Shown here piece by piece: positions 51,703 through 59,457 of a stretch of 64,000 nucleotides of DNA. Position 1 is the stretch's first letter. Each line of letters starts with the position of its first letter. Origin of the DNA: Leucobacter insecticola (GTDB lineage Bacteria > Actinomycetota > Actinomycetes > Actinomycetales > Microbacteriaceae); the NCBI RefSeq assembly GCF_011382965.1, contig NZ_CP049934.1, forward strand, positions 1,488,001 through 1,552,000, given 5' to 3'. The translations under genes were made by a program, and so were the position numbers. The notes beneath the pieces are model-generated. The model searched no databases, was not told the origin of the DNA, and was given only the letters and a program-made list of their open reading frames with translations.

Positions 51703-52677
51703 ATGACCGCAACTCCCGAACGAATCGTAGATATTGCCATCGGCTTCATGGGTGCGAAGCAGCTCGATGCCGCAAGTCGCATTGGTCTCTTCTCCGCACT
51801 TGCGCATGGACCGAAAGACATCGCGCAGTTGGCGGAGGCCACGAAGCATGCACCTCGTCAGGTGCGCACGCTCGCGGACGCGATGAACTCGCTGGGACTC
51901 CTCGAACGCAAGAACGGCACGTATTCGCTGGCAGAGGATGCCGCTGCATACCTCTCGGGAGCGGGGGAGATCGATCTCACTCCCTTCATCGCCTTTCTTG
52001 GTGACATCAGCTACAAGCAATGGCTGGGTTACGACCGCACCGTCGACACCGATGAGGCGGGCACCCTTGATCTCGACGAGGCCGGCTGGGGCGACTTCAT
52101 GGACGGCGTCATGACCTACAACGCTCTGCACGCTGAGCAGTTTGGGGCAGCGTTCGACTTCACGAGCTACCGCAACGCGCTCGATTTTGGTGGCCTCGCG
52201 GCAGGATTCTCGCTCGCTGCGATGACTCAGAACCCCGAGCTCAATACGCGCTTCGTCTACGCCCCTGATATGTCAGGATCGATTGCTGAAGCCGTTGAGG
52301 CTGCGGGCTTCTCCGGCCGGGTCACTGTGGAAGACGCTGAAACGGAGACGGCAAAACCCGGTGGTGAGCACGATCTGGTGCTGCTCACCCACGTGCTGCA
52401 CCGTTTCAATGAGTCGCAGAACCTTGCGATCCTGCAGGCGGCTCGCGATGCTGCGGCCCCCGGAGCAACGTTGATGCTGCTTGACTTTTTCCTCGATAAT
52501 GACGGCACTCAGCGAAAGATTGACGCGCTGCATGCCGGTGAGTACTTCAACATCGACGGCACCGTCGTGTATCCGATTGATCAGGTCGAGGGGTGGCTCG
52601 CTGCGACCGGCTGGCGCTCTGATCGCCTCGTTGCGCTTCCGGGCAGCCCGCGGGTGCTGGTAGCAACAGCGATCTAG
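51703..52677 (+). CDS. O-methyltransferase-like protein (family 2)
   Basis: 324 residues. The N-terminal 80 or so form a winged-helix dimerisation domain (AASRIGLFSALAHGPKDIAQ, VRTLADAMNSLGLLERKNGT). The C-terminal half is a Rossmann methyltransferase fold, but the SAM-binding loop reads LDFGGLAAGFS instead of the usual glycine-rich DxGGGxG. It continues with LVLLTHVLHRFNESQNLAIL and a late LMLLDFFLDNDGT, as in plant- and antibiotic-type O-methyltransferases. SAM binding is thus uncertain; it may methylate a phenol or have another role. First gene of a plus-strand operon with the phosphotriesterase-like pair. Confidence 0.8.
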   Translation: MTATPERIVDIAIGFMGAKQLDAASRIGLFSALAHGPKDIAQLAEATKHAPRQVRTLADAMNSLGLLERKNGTYSLAEDAAAYLSGAGEIDLTPFIAFLGDISYKQWLGYDRTVDTDEAGTLDLDEAGWGDFMDGVMTYNALHAEQFGAAFDFTSYRNALDFGGLAAGFSLAAMTQNPELNTRFVYAPDMSGSIAEAVEAAGFSGRVTVEDAETETAKPGGEHDLVLLTHVLHRFNESQNLAILQAARDAAAPGATLMLLDFFLDNDGTQRKIDALHAGEYFNIDGTVVYPIDQVEGWLAATGWRSDRLVALPGSPRVLVATAI

Positions 52678-52698
52678 TGTGGCAAGCGTGAGACGCAC

Positions 52699-53709
52699 AT
52701 GATCACCTCGGTCTGTGGGCCCGTCGCGGGCAGCGCCTTTGATGTGCTGCTCGCCGCGGAGCCCCTGCTGCTGCGTGCTGCGCCGCAAACAAGAAACTCG
52801 GGCGGTGCTGCGTGCGAGGCCGAGTTTGAGCGAGCACCAGTCACCATCGAACGGCTCGGGCGACTGCAATTGGGGGAGTCAAACAGAGACGACCGCACGC
52901 TCGATGCTCGCGATGCGAAGGGAGCTCTCGAACGGCTCGCGCAGGCTGGTTCTGTCGCGGTGATCGTGCTTGATGATCCCCGGGCCGGGCCGGAGCGACC
53001 GGCATTGATGGCTGAGCTTAGCCGCGAAACCGGAGTCACGCTGATTCGAAGCGTGGGGGGATCGGGGGTGGAAACGCCCGATGCCCTGTACGCTCACCTG
53101 AGCGCACAGCTCGGCGCCCGCGAACACCCAGCGGGCATTGTCGGACTGATCTCTGCGCGTGACCATCACGAACGTATCGCCGCTGCGGCTCAGGCCGCGC
53201 GAGAGGCAGGAACGGCGATCCTGATTGATGCAGCGGCGGGAGCCGACGAGGTGTCTCGTGCGCTTGTGGCCAGTGATGCCGCGGGGTTGGCTCGTGAGCG
53301 CGTAGTGCTCACCGGTGCGACCACCGCGATAGCCGCACGTGATATCGAGACCGGGGTCACTACGACTGGCGTTGATGAGGCCCGGCTGCTCGCACTCCTC
53401 GCACACGGCACAGCGCTGTGCTTTGACGATCTCGGACGGATCCCGAACGTGCGAACGGTTGTCTCCGATCACAACGTCGCGGAGACGATCATGCGCTGCG
53501 CAGAACTGGGGGCGGCACACCGAATTCTGCTGAGTTCGGGGATACGGAACAAACACCGTCTGACCGCCTGGGGTGGCAACGGGCTTGAATTTGTGCCGGA
53601 GCAATTCGCGCCGTATCTGCGGCTCATGGGACTGTCCGACGAACTGGTGCGAGCCGTGTCCGGTGGCAATGCGGTGCGAATCCTAGGGAGGACAGGCAGC
53701 GATGAGTGA
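52699..53709 (+). CDS. phosphotriesterase-like protein lacking metal ligands
   Basis: 336 residues, similar in layout to the next protein but degenerate. The start ITSVCGPVAGSAFDVLL corresponds to VQTVLGPVAPEKLGMTL, but the metal-binding His-x-His that should follow is absent. The end LLSSGIRNKHRLTAWGGNGL matches LVLGSDVCQRVQLQAYGGHG without the Asp. Catalysis by the usual two-metal centre is therefore unlikely. The stop overlaps the active paralogue by 8 bp, so the two are translated together, and it may be a structural partner. Confidence 0.7.
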   Translation: MITSVCGPVAGSAFDVLLAAEPLLLRAAPQTRNSGGAACEAEFERAPVTIERLGRLQLGESNRDDRTLDARDAKGALERLAQAGSVAVIVLDDPRAGPERPALMAELSRETGVTLIRSVGGSGVETPDALYAHLSAQLGAREHPAGIVGLISARDHHERIAAAAQAAREAGTAILIDAAAGADEVSRALVASDAAGLARERVVLTGATTAIAARDIETGVTTTGVDEARLLALLAHGTALCFDDLGRIPNVRTVVSDHNVAETIMRCAELGAAHRILLSSGIRNKHRLTAWGGNGLEFVPEQFAPYLRLMGLSDELVRAVSGGNAVRILGRTGSDE

Positions 53710-54811
53710 AATTGAGATCCCGGACCTTCGTGGCCTGGTGCAGACCGTGCTCGGCCCGGTGGCTCCAGAGAAATTGGGGATGACGCTCATGCATGAACAT
53801 CTCTTTCTCGACATTCGCAGGCCTCTCCACTCGCCGCGTCCGCGTGCCGGTGAGTGGGAAGAGAGCGCAGAGGAACCGCTGACGCTCAGTAACCTGGCAG
53901 CGGTGAGGCGGGGCTCGGTCAATTCTGACAACGACATTCTGGGGGACCCAGAACTCATGCTCAGAGAGGTTTCGGCCTTTGCCCAGCAGGGAGGCGGCAC
54001 AGTGGTCGAAGTTACCCCTTCGGGGGTGGGGCGCGATCCGCGGGCACTTCGTGAGCTCAGTCGCGCGTCCGGTCTGCACGTGGTGATGGGGGCGGGGTGG
54101 TACCAGCGCGATCTTCACCCGGCAGGCTTTTCACAGCTGAGCGACCGAGAACTCACCGAGCAACTTGTCCGCGATGTGGTGGTCGGAGTGGGGGCGCGGC
54201 CAGGCCAGGAACCGATCCGATCCGGGGTGATCGGTGAGGTCGGAGCCGAGGGGCAGCCCGTGGATCCGCAGGAGATGCGAAGCGTGCGCGCGGCTGCCCG
54301 GGCCTCAGCGCTTACGGGCGCGCCGATCACTCTGCACATGGGCGGTTTTGGCGAAGAGAGACTGCGGGTGCTCGACGCGATTGAACAGGAGGGGGCCGAT
54401 CCACGATCCGTGGTGTTTGGGCATGCCGGATCCATTGCGGAAGACATGCCTCTGGCTCGCCGACTGCTTGAGCGTGGGGCCGCGGTCGAGGCTGATTTTC
54501 TTGGCACGACCGGCAGCCCGTGGGGCACGCTCTTCCCGTATACCGATCGGAGCGTGGCCCGCGGGTTTGCGGAGCTGGTTGCAGACGGCTGGGGTGCGCA
54601 GCTCGTGCTCGGCAGCGATGTCTGTCAGCGGGTGCAACTGCAAGCCTATGGGGGGCACGGCTACGGCTATATCGTCGACCAGTTCTTGCCGACACTCGTG
54701 GAATTCGGTGTCCCCGAGCTAGCGCTCAAGCAGATCATGGTGGAGAACCCGGCCCGCATTCTTGCTTTTCGATCTCCTAATCCTGCGGCGAGCTACGGCT
54801 CACCGGATTAG
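53702..54811 (+). CDS. phosphotriesterase-family metal hydrolase
   Basis: 369 residues with the full two-metal centre: MHEHLFLD (His 31, His 33), GEVGAEG (Glu near 179 in the place of the bridging Lys/Glu), ITLHMGGF (His near 211), VFGHAGS (His near 241) and LGSDVCQRVQ (Asp near 306). Members hydrolyse lactones, phosphotriesters or carboxylic esters; a lactonase-like role fits the esterases around it. Converges with the TetR gene, their stops overlapping by a few bases. Confidence 0.9.
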   Translation: MSEIEIPDLRGLVQTVLGPVAPEKLGMTLMHEHLFLDIRRPLHSPRPRAGEWEESAEEPLTLSNLAAVRRGSVNSDNDILGDPELMLREVSAFAQQGGGTVVEVTPSGVGRDPRALRELSRASGLHVVMGAGWYQRDLHPAGFSQLSDRELTEQLVRDVVVGVGARPGQEPIRSGVIGEVGAEGQPVDPQEMRSVRAAARASALTGAPITLHMGGFGEERLRVLDAIEQEGADPRSVVFGHAGSIAEDMPLARRLLERGAAVEADFLGTTGSPWGTLFPYTDRSVARGFAELVADGWGAQLVLGSDVCQRVQLQAYGGHGYGYIVDQFLPTLVEFGVPELALKQIMVENPARILAFRSPNPAASYGSPD

Positions 54812-55410
54812 GGCAAGTCTGAGCGGCGCAGTCTGGCAATATAGTCGGTCACCTGTGCTTCGAGGATCTCCGGAACGAAGAAAGCAGGGCTGACGACCCG
54901 GGTCACGGTAGCGCCGAGCACCATCATAATGATCTCGTTCGCGAGCTGCGCGTCGGAGGTGGGGTTCAGAATATCTCCGTCTTCCCTGCCCTCTTTGAGA
55001 TACTGCAGATATTCCGTGGTCCAGCCAGACAGGTGCTCGTCGTAGTCGTGATTGAGCTCGGGGCTGAACACGCACCGCTCCCAGAAAGAGAGCAATACGC
55101 GAGCAGCGGTCGCATCTTCCTCCTGGATCGGGAGCGTGAAGCGGATCGAATCCTCGAGAGCCTCGATGCCTCGTTTCCCCGCGACATGAGCGTCAAGGCG
55201 CTCGCTCAAGGCATGCAGTGAGCTTTCGTATGCGCCCTTGACGATCGAGTCCTTGCCCGAGAAGTAGTGCTTCAGCGCGCCGTTCGCGAAACCCGCGCGC
55301 GAGGCGATTTCGCGCATGGTTGCTGCTTCGATCCCGCCCTCGACGATCAGATTCCAGGTCACATCGACGATGTCTTTGCGGCGCTGGTCGTGGTCGATGA
55401 TCTTCGGCAT
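54808..55410 (-). CDS. TetR-family transcriptional regulator
   Basis: 200 residues from the ATG at 55410 (AAGGA eight bases upstream). The DNA-binding domain lies at the start (DVTWNLIVEGGIEAATMREI, ASRAGFANGALKHYFSGKDS). The C-terminal ligand domain (TLPIQEEDATAARVLLSFWE, LANEIIMMVLGATVTRVV) resembles BetI/AcrR-type regulators. As the only regulator in the catabolic region it is the best candidate to bind the GTAGA palindromes at 47314, 49681, 51521, 51569 and its own upstream site at 55475. The inducer is unknown. Confidence 0.9.
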   Translation of the reverse strand: MPKIIDHDQRRKDIVDVTWNLIVEGGIEAATMREIASRAGFANGALKHYFSGKDSIVKGAYESSLHALSERLDAHVAGKRGIEALEDSIRFTLPIQEEDATAARVLLSFWERCVFSPELNHDYDEHLSGWTTEYLQYLKEGREDGDILNPTSDAQLANEIIMMVLGATVTRVVSPAFFVPEILEAQVTDYIARLRRSDLP

Positions 55411-55474
55411 TGGCCCATCCTTGAGGCAGTGAAAGGTGCTGGCTGCCGCTTGGCAACCACAGAGGAACTTATTG

Positions 55475-55494
55475 TTCTCCATTGTAGAGGAAAA
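55475..55494. promoter_or_regulatory. operator-like palindrome, site 5 (TetR own promoter)
   Basis: TTCTCCATTGTAGAGGAAAA. The right half ATTGTAGAG is identical to site 4 and the left half TTCT-C is degenerate. It lies 65 bp upstream of the TetR start, a suitable place for autoregulation. Confidence 0.45.
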
Positions 55495-55542
55495 ACATCT
55501 GAGGTCGATATGTAATCTTGGTGGAGGGAGGATGGGGAAGTG

Positions 55543-55851
55543 CTAGAGCGTGATTGACTCCACAGGGAAGGTCAACACGATTGCCCCGCCGGTGGCGTAG
55601 TTTGCGACGTCGGCTTCGACAGTCTTGCCCTCGGGCGATGCCATTGCCGCTCCGAGGGCGGCCTCATTGGCGAACGTCGCCTGGAAGATGGCGAAGTAGG
55701 GAGCTTCGCCGGGATCGGTGATCCCGATAGAGAAAGTAATGTCTTGCACGCCGGGGAGCTTGGCGCACAGAGGCAAGTGCGTGCCGCGATAGTACGCCTC
55801 AAACTCGGCGCGGTCGGTGGGCTCGGGGTAGAGGACGGTGAGTTTGTGCAC
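55543..55851 (-). CDS. EthD-family protein
   Basis: 102 residues with the EthD pattern: LTVLYPEPTDRAEFEAYYRG, THLPLCAKLPGVQDITFSIG and FATFANEAALGAAMASPEGK-like centre. EthD-like dimeric alpha-beta barrels assist or catalyse small steps in degradation of ethers, aromatics and polyketides. It follows the amidohydrolase gene at 55896 by 44 bp on the same strand. Confidence 0.88.
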   Translation of the reverse strand: MHKLTVLYPEPTDRAEFEAYYRGTHLPLCAKLPGVQDITFSIGITDPGEAPYFAIFQATFANEAALGAAMASPEGKTVEADVANYATGGAIVLTFPVESITL

Positions 55852-55895
55852 GGTGGATCCTTATCTGTCCTGGAAGTTATGGGGTGGGGAGGGGG

Positions 55896-57536
55896 CTAGT
55901 CGAGTGTGTACACCTTGCGCCCGGCAAACCAGGTCTCGGTGACGGTGGTCTGCACGAGTTCGTTTGCGGGGTGATCGAAGGGATCGCGATCCAAGATCAC
56001 AAAGTCGGCCGATTTGCCCGGTGTCAGCGACCCCACTTCGTCGGCCAGCCCCATGGCTTCAGCGCCGCCGATCGTGAAGGTCGCGATAGCCTCTTCAAGC
56101 GTGATCGCCTGCTCTGGCCAGAGCGTGCCGGGGTACTGACCGCTCGGATCCTCGCGGGTGACAAGGCCGTGAATGCCCTCCCACGCGTTGGGTGACGGTG
56201 ATACCGGCCAATCGGATCCGCCCGCGACCACGGCTCCCGCGTCAAGCAGCGCGCGGTTGGGCTGCATGTGGTCGGCGCGCTCCCGCGGTAGCACTTCGCG
56301 GATCGCTTCCACGATCGGGCCTGGCACCCAGATGAATGGCGAAATGTCAGCCGCGACACCGAGGGGACCGAAGCGCTCGATATCGTCAGGGTGCACGAAC
56401 TGGCCGTGCGCCACCTGGTAGCGGGTCTCGGTGAATCCTTCGCCGCGGAGCGTCTCCACCGCGTTCAGCACGGCGTGCACGGAGGCGTCGCCGGTGCAGT
56501 GGACCTTTGCGGAGAGACCGACCTTGGCAACGCGGCGCAGCCAGTCGGTGAGTTCTTCTGGGTTGAGCAGAGTCTCCCCGTGATGGTGATCGCCGTGTGC
56601 ATCGTCGGGCAGATACGGCTCGATGAACGCCCCCGTGCGGGTCGGCGGTACACCGTCGAGAAAGATCTTTACAAAGTCGGGACGGTGGTGTTCGGTGCGG
56701 AAGCGCTCGCCGTCAAAGACGAGATCCTCGCCGATCGTTTTGTACCCGAAGATCTCGTCGTTGATGAGCATCGAGGAGACGACCCAGGCGTTGAGCCCAT
56801 CAGCCTCATCGAGCGAACGCAGCGCCGCAAGTATCTGGGTTGACACCCCAGCATCCTGGAATGTGGTGACGCCGTAGGAATTCAGAATCTCGACTCCGCG
56901 CTGCACCGAGCGGCGCTCCTCCTCGGCGGTAAGCGCCCCCGCCGCCTGCTGCGCGTGCGCAACCGGGATCCCGGCGGCCTCGAGTAACACCCCGGTTGGC
57001 CGACCGGCTTCGTCAACCACCACACCCTCTTGCCCGGCCGTGACCCCGGCAACTTCCATCGCCCGGCTGTTTGCCCATCGGTTGTGGTGTGAGTCGTCCG
57101 TGAGAACGACAGGCCGCCCGCCCGCGGCAGCGTCAAGTTGAGCGAGAGCCTCAGCAGTATTGATCTCACCGAGCCGGTCACTCGCCCAGGGTGCACCAAC
57201 GATCCAGGCCCCCTCGGGCAACGTTGCTGCGTGATCTCGCACCGCCTCGACGATTCCCGCGAGATCCGCGCCGAGAGGAACGTGAAGCTCAAAGAGTTCT
57301 TCTTTGCCCGCGAGAAAATGGTGATTGTGCACGTCGACGAGTCCGGGCATGACAAACGCGCCGCCGAGATCCCGAATCTTGGTGTGCGGCCCCGCTTGCT
57401 GGTGTATCTCGGCGCTCGTGCCCAGAGCGGAGATACGACCGTTCGTGACTGCGAACGCCTCCGCCCGCGGCTGCAGAGGATCAACCGTATAGATGCGGCC
57501 GTTGGTGAGAATGAGTTCTGGCTGGGTGTGGGTCAA
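55896..57536 (-). CDS. amidohydrolase family 3 protein (YtcJ-like)
   Basis: 546 residues, normal length. Start LILTNGRIYTVDPLQPRAEA, metal site VMPGLVDVHNHHFLAG near 70, KVHCTGDASVHAVLNAVE and VAHGQFVHPDD with further ligands, SDWPVSPSPNAWEG with the late Asp, and the family ending LTPGKSADFVILDRDPF. Hydrolyses an amide, carbamate or imide-type bond. It is a distant paralogue of the split gene at 47402. Divergent from the SDR at 57760; the 223 bp between them show no clear operator. Confidence 0.9.
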   Translation of the reverse strand: MTHTQPELILTNGRIYTVDPLQPRAEAFAVTNGRISALGTSAEIHQQAGPHTKIRDLGGAFVMPGLVDVHNHHFLAGKEELFELHVPLGADLAGIVEAVRDHAATLPEGAWIVGAPWASDRLGEINTAEALAQLDAAAGGRPVVLTDDSHHNRWANSRAMEVAGVTAGQEGVVVDEAGRPTGVLLEAAGIPVAHAQQAAGALTAEEERRSVQRGVEILNSYGVTTFQDAGVSTQILAALRSLDEADGLNAWVVSSMLINDEIFGYKTIGEDLVFDGERFRTEHHRPDFVKIFLDGVPPTRTGAFIEPYLPDDAHGDHHHGETLLNPEELTDWLRRVAKVGLSAKVHCTGDASVHAVLNAVETLRGEGFTETRYQVAHGQFVHPDDIERFGPLGVAADISPFIWVPGPIVEAIREVLPRERADHMQPNRALLDAGAVVAGGSDWPVSPSPNAWEGIHGLVTREDPSGQYPGTLWPEQAITLEEAIATFTIGGAEAMGLADEVGSLTPGKSADFVILDRDPFDHPANELVQTTVTETWFAGRKVYTLD

Positions 57537-57759
57537 CGTCGACTCCCTACTTCGGTGATGAGGTTCTGCGTCAAGCCTTTCACAAGCGACTGCCGCCGTT
57601 ATTGTGCGGGGGCGCTGTGGGCTTGTGATTCCGTGTTGATTCTGGGTGACGAGTGCTGCTCTGAGAGTGCTCGGTCGCTCACTCTCCGCTAAGGATCACG
57701 CCAGGATAGAAACACGGTCGCCCGCTGTGACCGGTAAACGACAGACAAGGATGTTTTTC

Positions 57760-58578
57760 ATGGGAACCAAGAACAGCGACGTTCAGGGACGCGTCGTCGT
57801 CGTCACAGGCGGAGGCACCGGGATCGGTGCCGCTATTGCGGAGCGCTACACGGACGACGGCGCGACCGTGGTGATTATTGGCCGCCGCATCGGTCCGCTC
57901 GAAGAGGTCGCCGCCCGGATCGGCGCCACCGCGATCGTGGCCGACGCATCTGACGGCGCCTCCGCGCGAGCAGCCGTGGAGGAAATCGTCGAGCGCTTCG
58001 GCACGATCGATGTGCTCGTCGCAAACGCCGGCGGGCACGGTTTTGCTGCCGTGGGAGACACGAGCGACGAAGACTGGGACTCCGCGATCAAGGTCAATCT
58101 GTCGACGGCGTTTGTGATGGCGCGCGAAGCCTTGCCAGCCCTGCTGTCGAAAGGTGGGGGTGAGATCGTAATCGTCTCCTCACTCGCTGGCCTCTTCGCA
58201 GGCCCCTCTGTTGCCGGGTACACGGTCGGTAAACATGCACTGATCGGCCTCACCAAGAGCCTCGCACGCGACTACAGTCGCAAGGGTGTGCGCGTCAACG
58301 CCGTCTGCCCTGGATGGGTACGCACCCCCATGGCCGACGCAGAAATGGACGAGTTTGCAAGCCACGCCCCCGAGATCGCGGATCGTGACGCAGGCTACGC
58401 CGCCGTCACCCGCGACGTGCCGCTCGGGCGGGCAGCTGAGCCCTCCGAGATTGCCTCGATCGTGCGCTTCCTCGGCTCCTCGCAGTCCTCATACATGACG
58501 GGATCCGTGCTTGTGGCTGACGGCGGCGCCCACATCGTGGATCTCCCCACGGTCGCGTTTGAGCACGCCGGGATGTAG
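57760..58578 (+). CDS. short-chain dehydrogenase/reductase (SDR)
   Basis: 272 residues from the ATG at 57760, chosen over one 9 bp upstream because of the spacing to AAGGA. TGGGTGIG near 16, NAGG near 89, Ser in VIVSSLAGLF and Tyr-x-x-x-Lys in YTVGKHALIG; VNAVCPGWVRTPM and SVLVADGGAHIVD are typical of the family. An NAD(P)-dependent alcohol/ketone enzyme. It stands alone on this strand before a strong hairpin. Confidence 0.92.
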   Translation: MGTKNSDVQGRVVVVTGGGTGIGAAIAERYTDDGATVVIIGRRIGPLEEVAARIGATAIVADASDGASARAAVEEIVERFGTIDVLVANAGGHGFAAVGDTSDEDWDSAIKVNLSTAFVMAREALPALLSKGGGEIVIVSSLAGLFAGPSVAGYTVGKHALIGLTKSLARDYSRKGVRVNAVCPGWVRTPMADAEMDEFASHAPEIADRDAGYAAVTRDVPLGRAAEPSEIASIVRFLGSSQSSYMTGSVLVADGGAHIVDLPTVAFEHAGM

Positions 58579-58700
58579 AAACGATATTGCTGTCCGGAGG
58601 AAAGCTGGCGTGCCTCCAGCTGTTGCCTCAACGCTCATCAATGCTTTTGTGAAACTGGTGTAGATCGCGCGGACGATGTAGTTCTGGCGCTCAGGATCAT

Positions 58701-58751
58701 ACACAGATGGGGTTCATTTCGAGAGATACTCGGAAAGAACCCCATCTGTGT
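58701..58751. terminator. strong hairpin between convergent SDR and livF genes
   Basis: ACACAGATGGGGTTC at 58701-58715 pairs perfectly with its complement at 58737-58751 around a 21-base loop. It lies 120 bp after the SDR stop and 10 bp before the livF stop, placing it to end transcripts from both sides. There is no T run. The rest of 58579-58700 shows nothing. Confidence 0.7.
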
Positions 58752-58761
58752 TCGATAGCTA

Positions 58762-59457
58762 CTAGCTCCCGAGATAGGCCGTGCGCAGCAGCTCAGGATC
58801 TTTCTCAAGATCCGATGCCGGTCCCTGCGGGTGGCTCACCCTGCCACCCGAGACGACGAGGGCCTCGTCGGCGATCCCGAGGGCGAGGTGGGTGAACTGC
58901 TCAACGAGCAGCACCCCCACTCCGGACTCCGCGATCTTTTGGATTACCGGCAGGATGCGCATGAACACCACCGGGGCGAGGCCAAGCGACATCTCGTCGA
59001 TGAGCAGATACTTCGGCTTCGAAGCGAAGGCGCGCGCGAGTACGACCATCTGTTGTTCGCCACCCGAGAGCAGCACTGTCTGCGAATCGATCCGCTTCTC
59101 AAGCTCCGGGAACGATGCGAGCGCCTCCTGCACACCCGCTTCCGATTTCGCGGTAAGCATGATGTTCTCGCGCACAGTGAGCGAGGGGAAGATGGCCCGA
59201 CCCTGCTCGATGTGTGCGATTCCAGCTCGGGATCGCTGCACCCTGCTCCACTTCGCGATTGAATCGCCGTCAATGCTGATGTCACCCCTGGAATGAGGGA
59301 TGACGCCCGAGACTGACTCGAGCAGGCTCGTCTTGCCGGCACCGTTTGGGCCAACGAGCGCCACAACCTGACCCTTCTGGAGTGTGACATCTACATCGGA
59401 GATGACGGGGCCTGCGCCGCGGCTCACCGCGACTCCAGACAATCGTAGTTCGCTCAT
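58762..59457 (-). CDS. livF: branched-chain-amino-acid-type ABC transporter ATPase LivF
   Basis: 231 residues. Walker A GPNGAGKTS near 37, Q-loop HIEQGRAIFPSLTV, signature LLSGGEQQM near 131, Walker B YLLIDEMSLGLAP near 151 and LLVEQF at the switch. Its start overlaps the stop of the LivM-LivG fusion (ATGA). Members also import aromatic acids, amides and other catabolic substrates, which fits the neighbouring degradation genes. Confidence 0.94.
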   Translation of the reverse strand: MSELRLSGVAVSRGAGPVISDVDVTLQKGQVVALVGPNGAGKTSLLESVSGVIPHSRGDISIDGDSIAKWSRVQRSRAGIAHIEQGRAIFPSLTVRENIMLTAKSEAGVQEALASFPELEKRIDSQTVLLSGGEQQMVVLARAFASKPKYLLIDEMSLGLAPVVFMRILPVIQKIAESGVGVLLVEQFTHLALGIADEALVVSGGRVSHPQGPASDLEKDPELLRTAYLGS

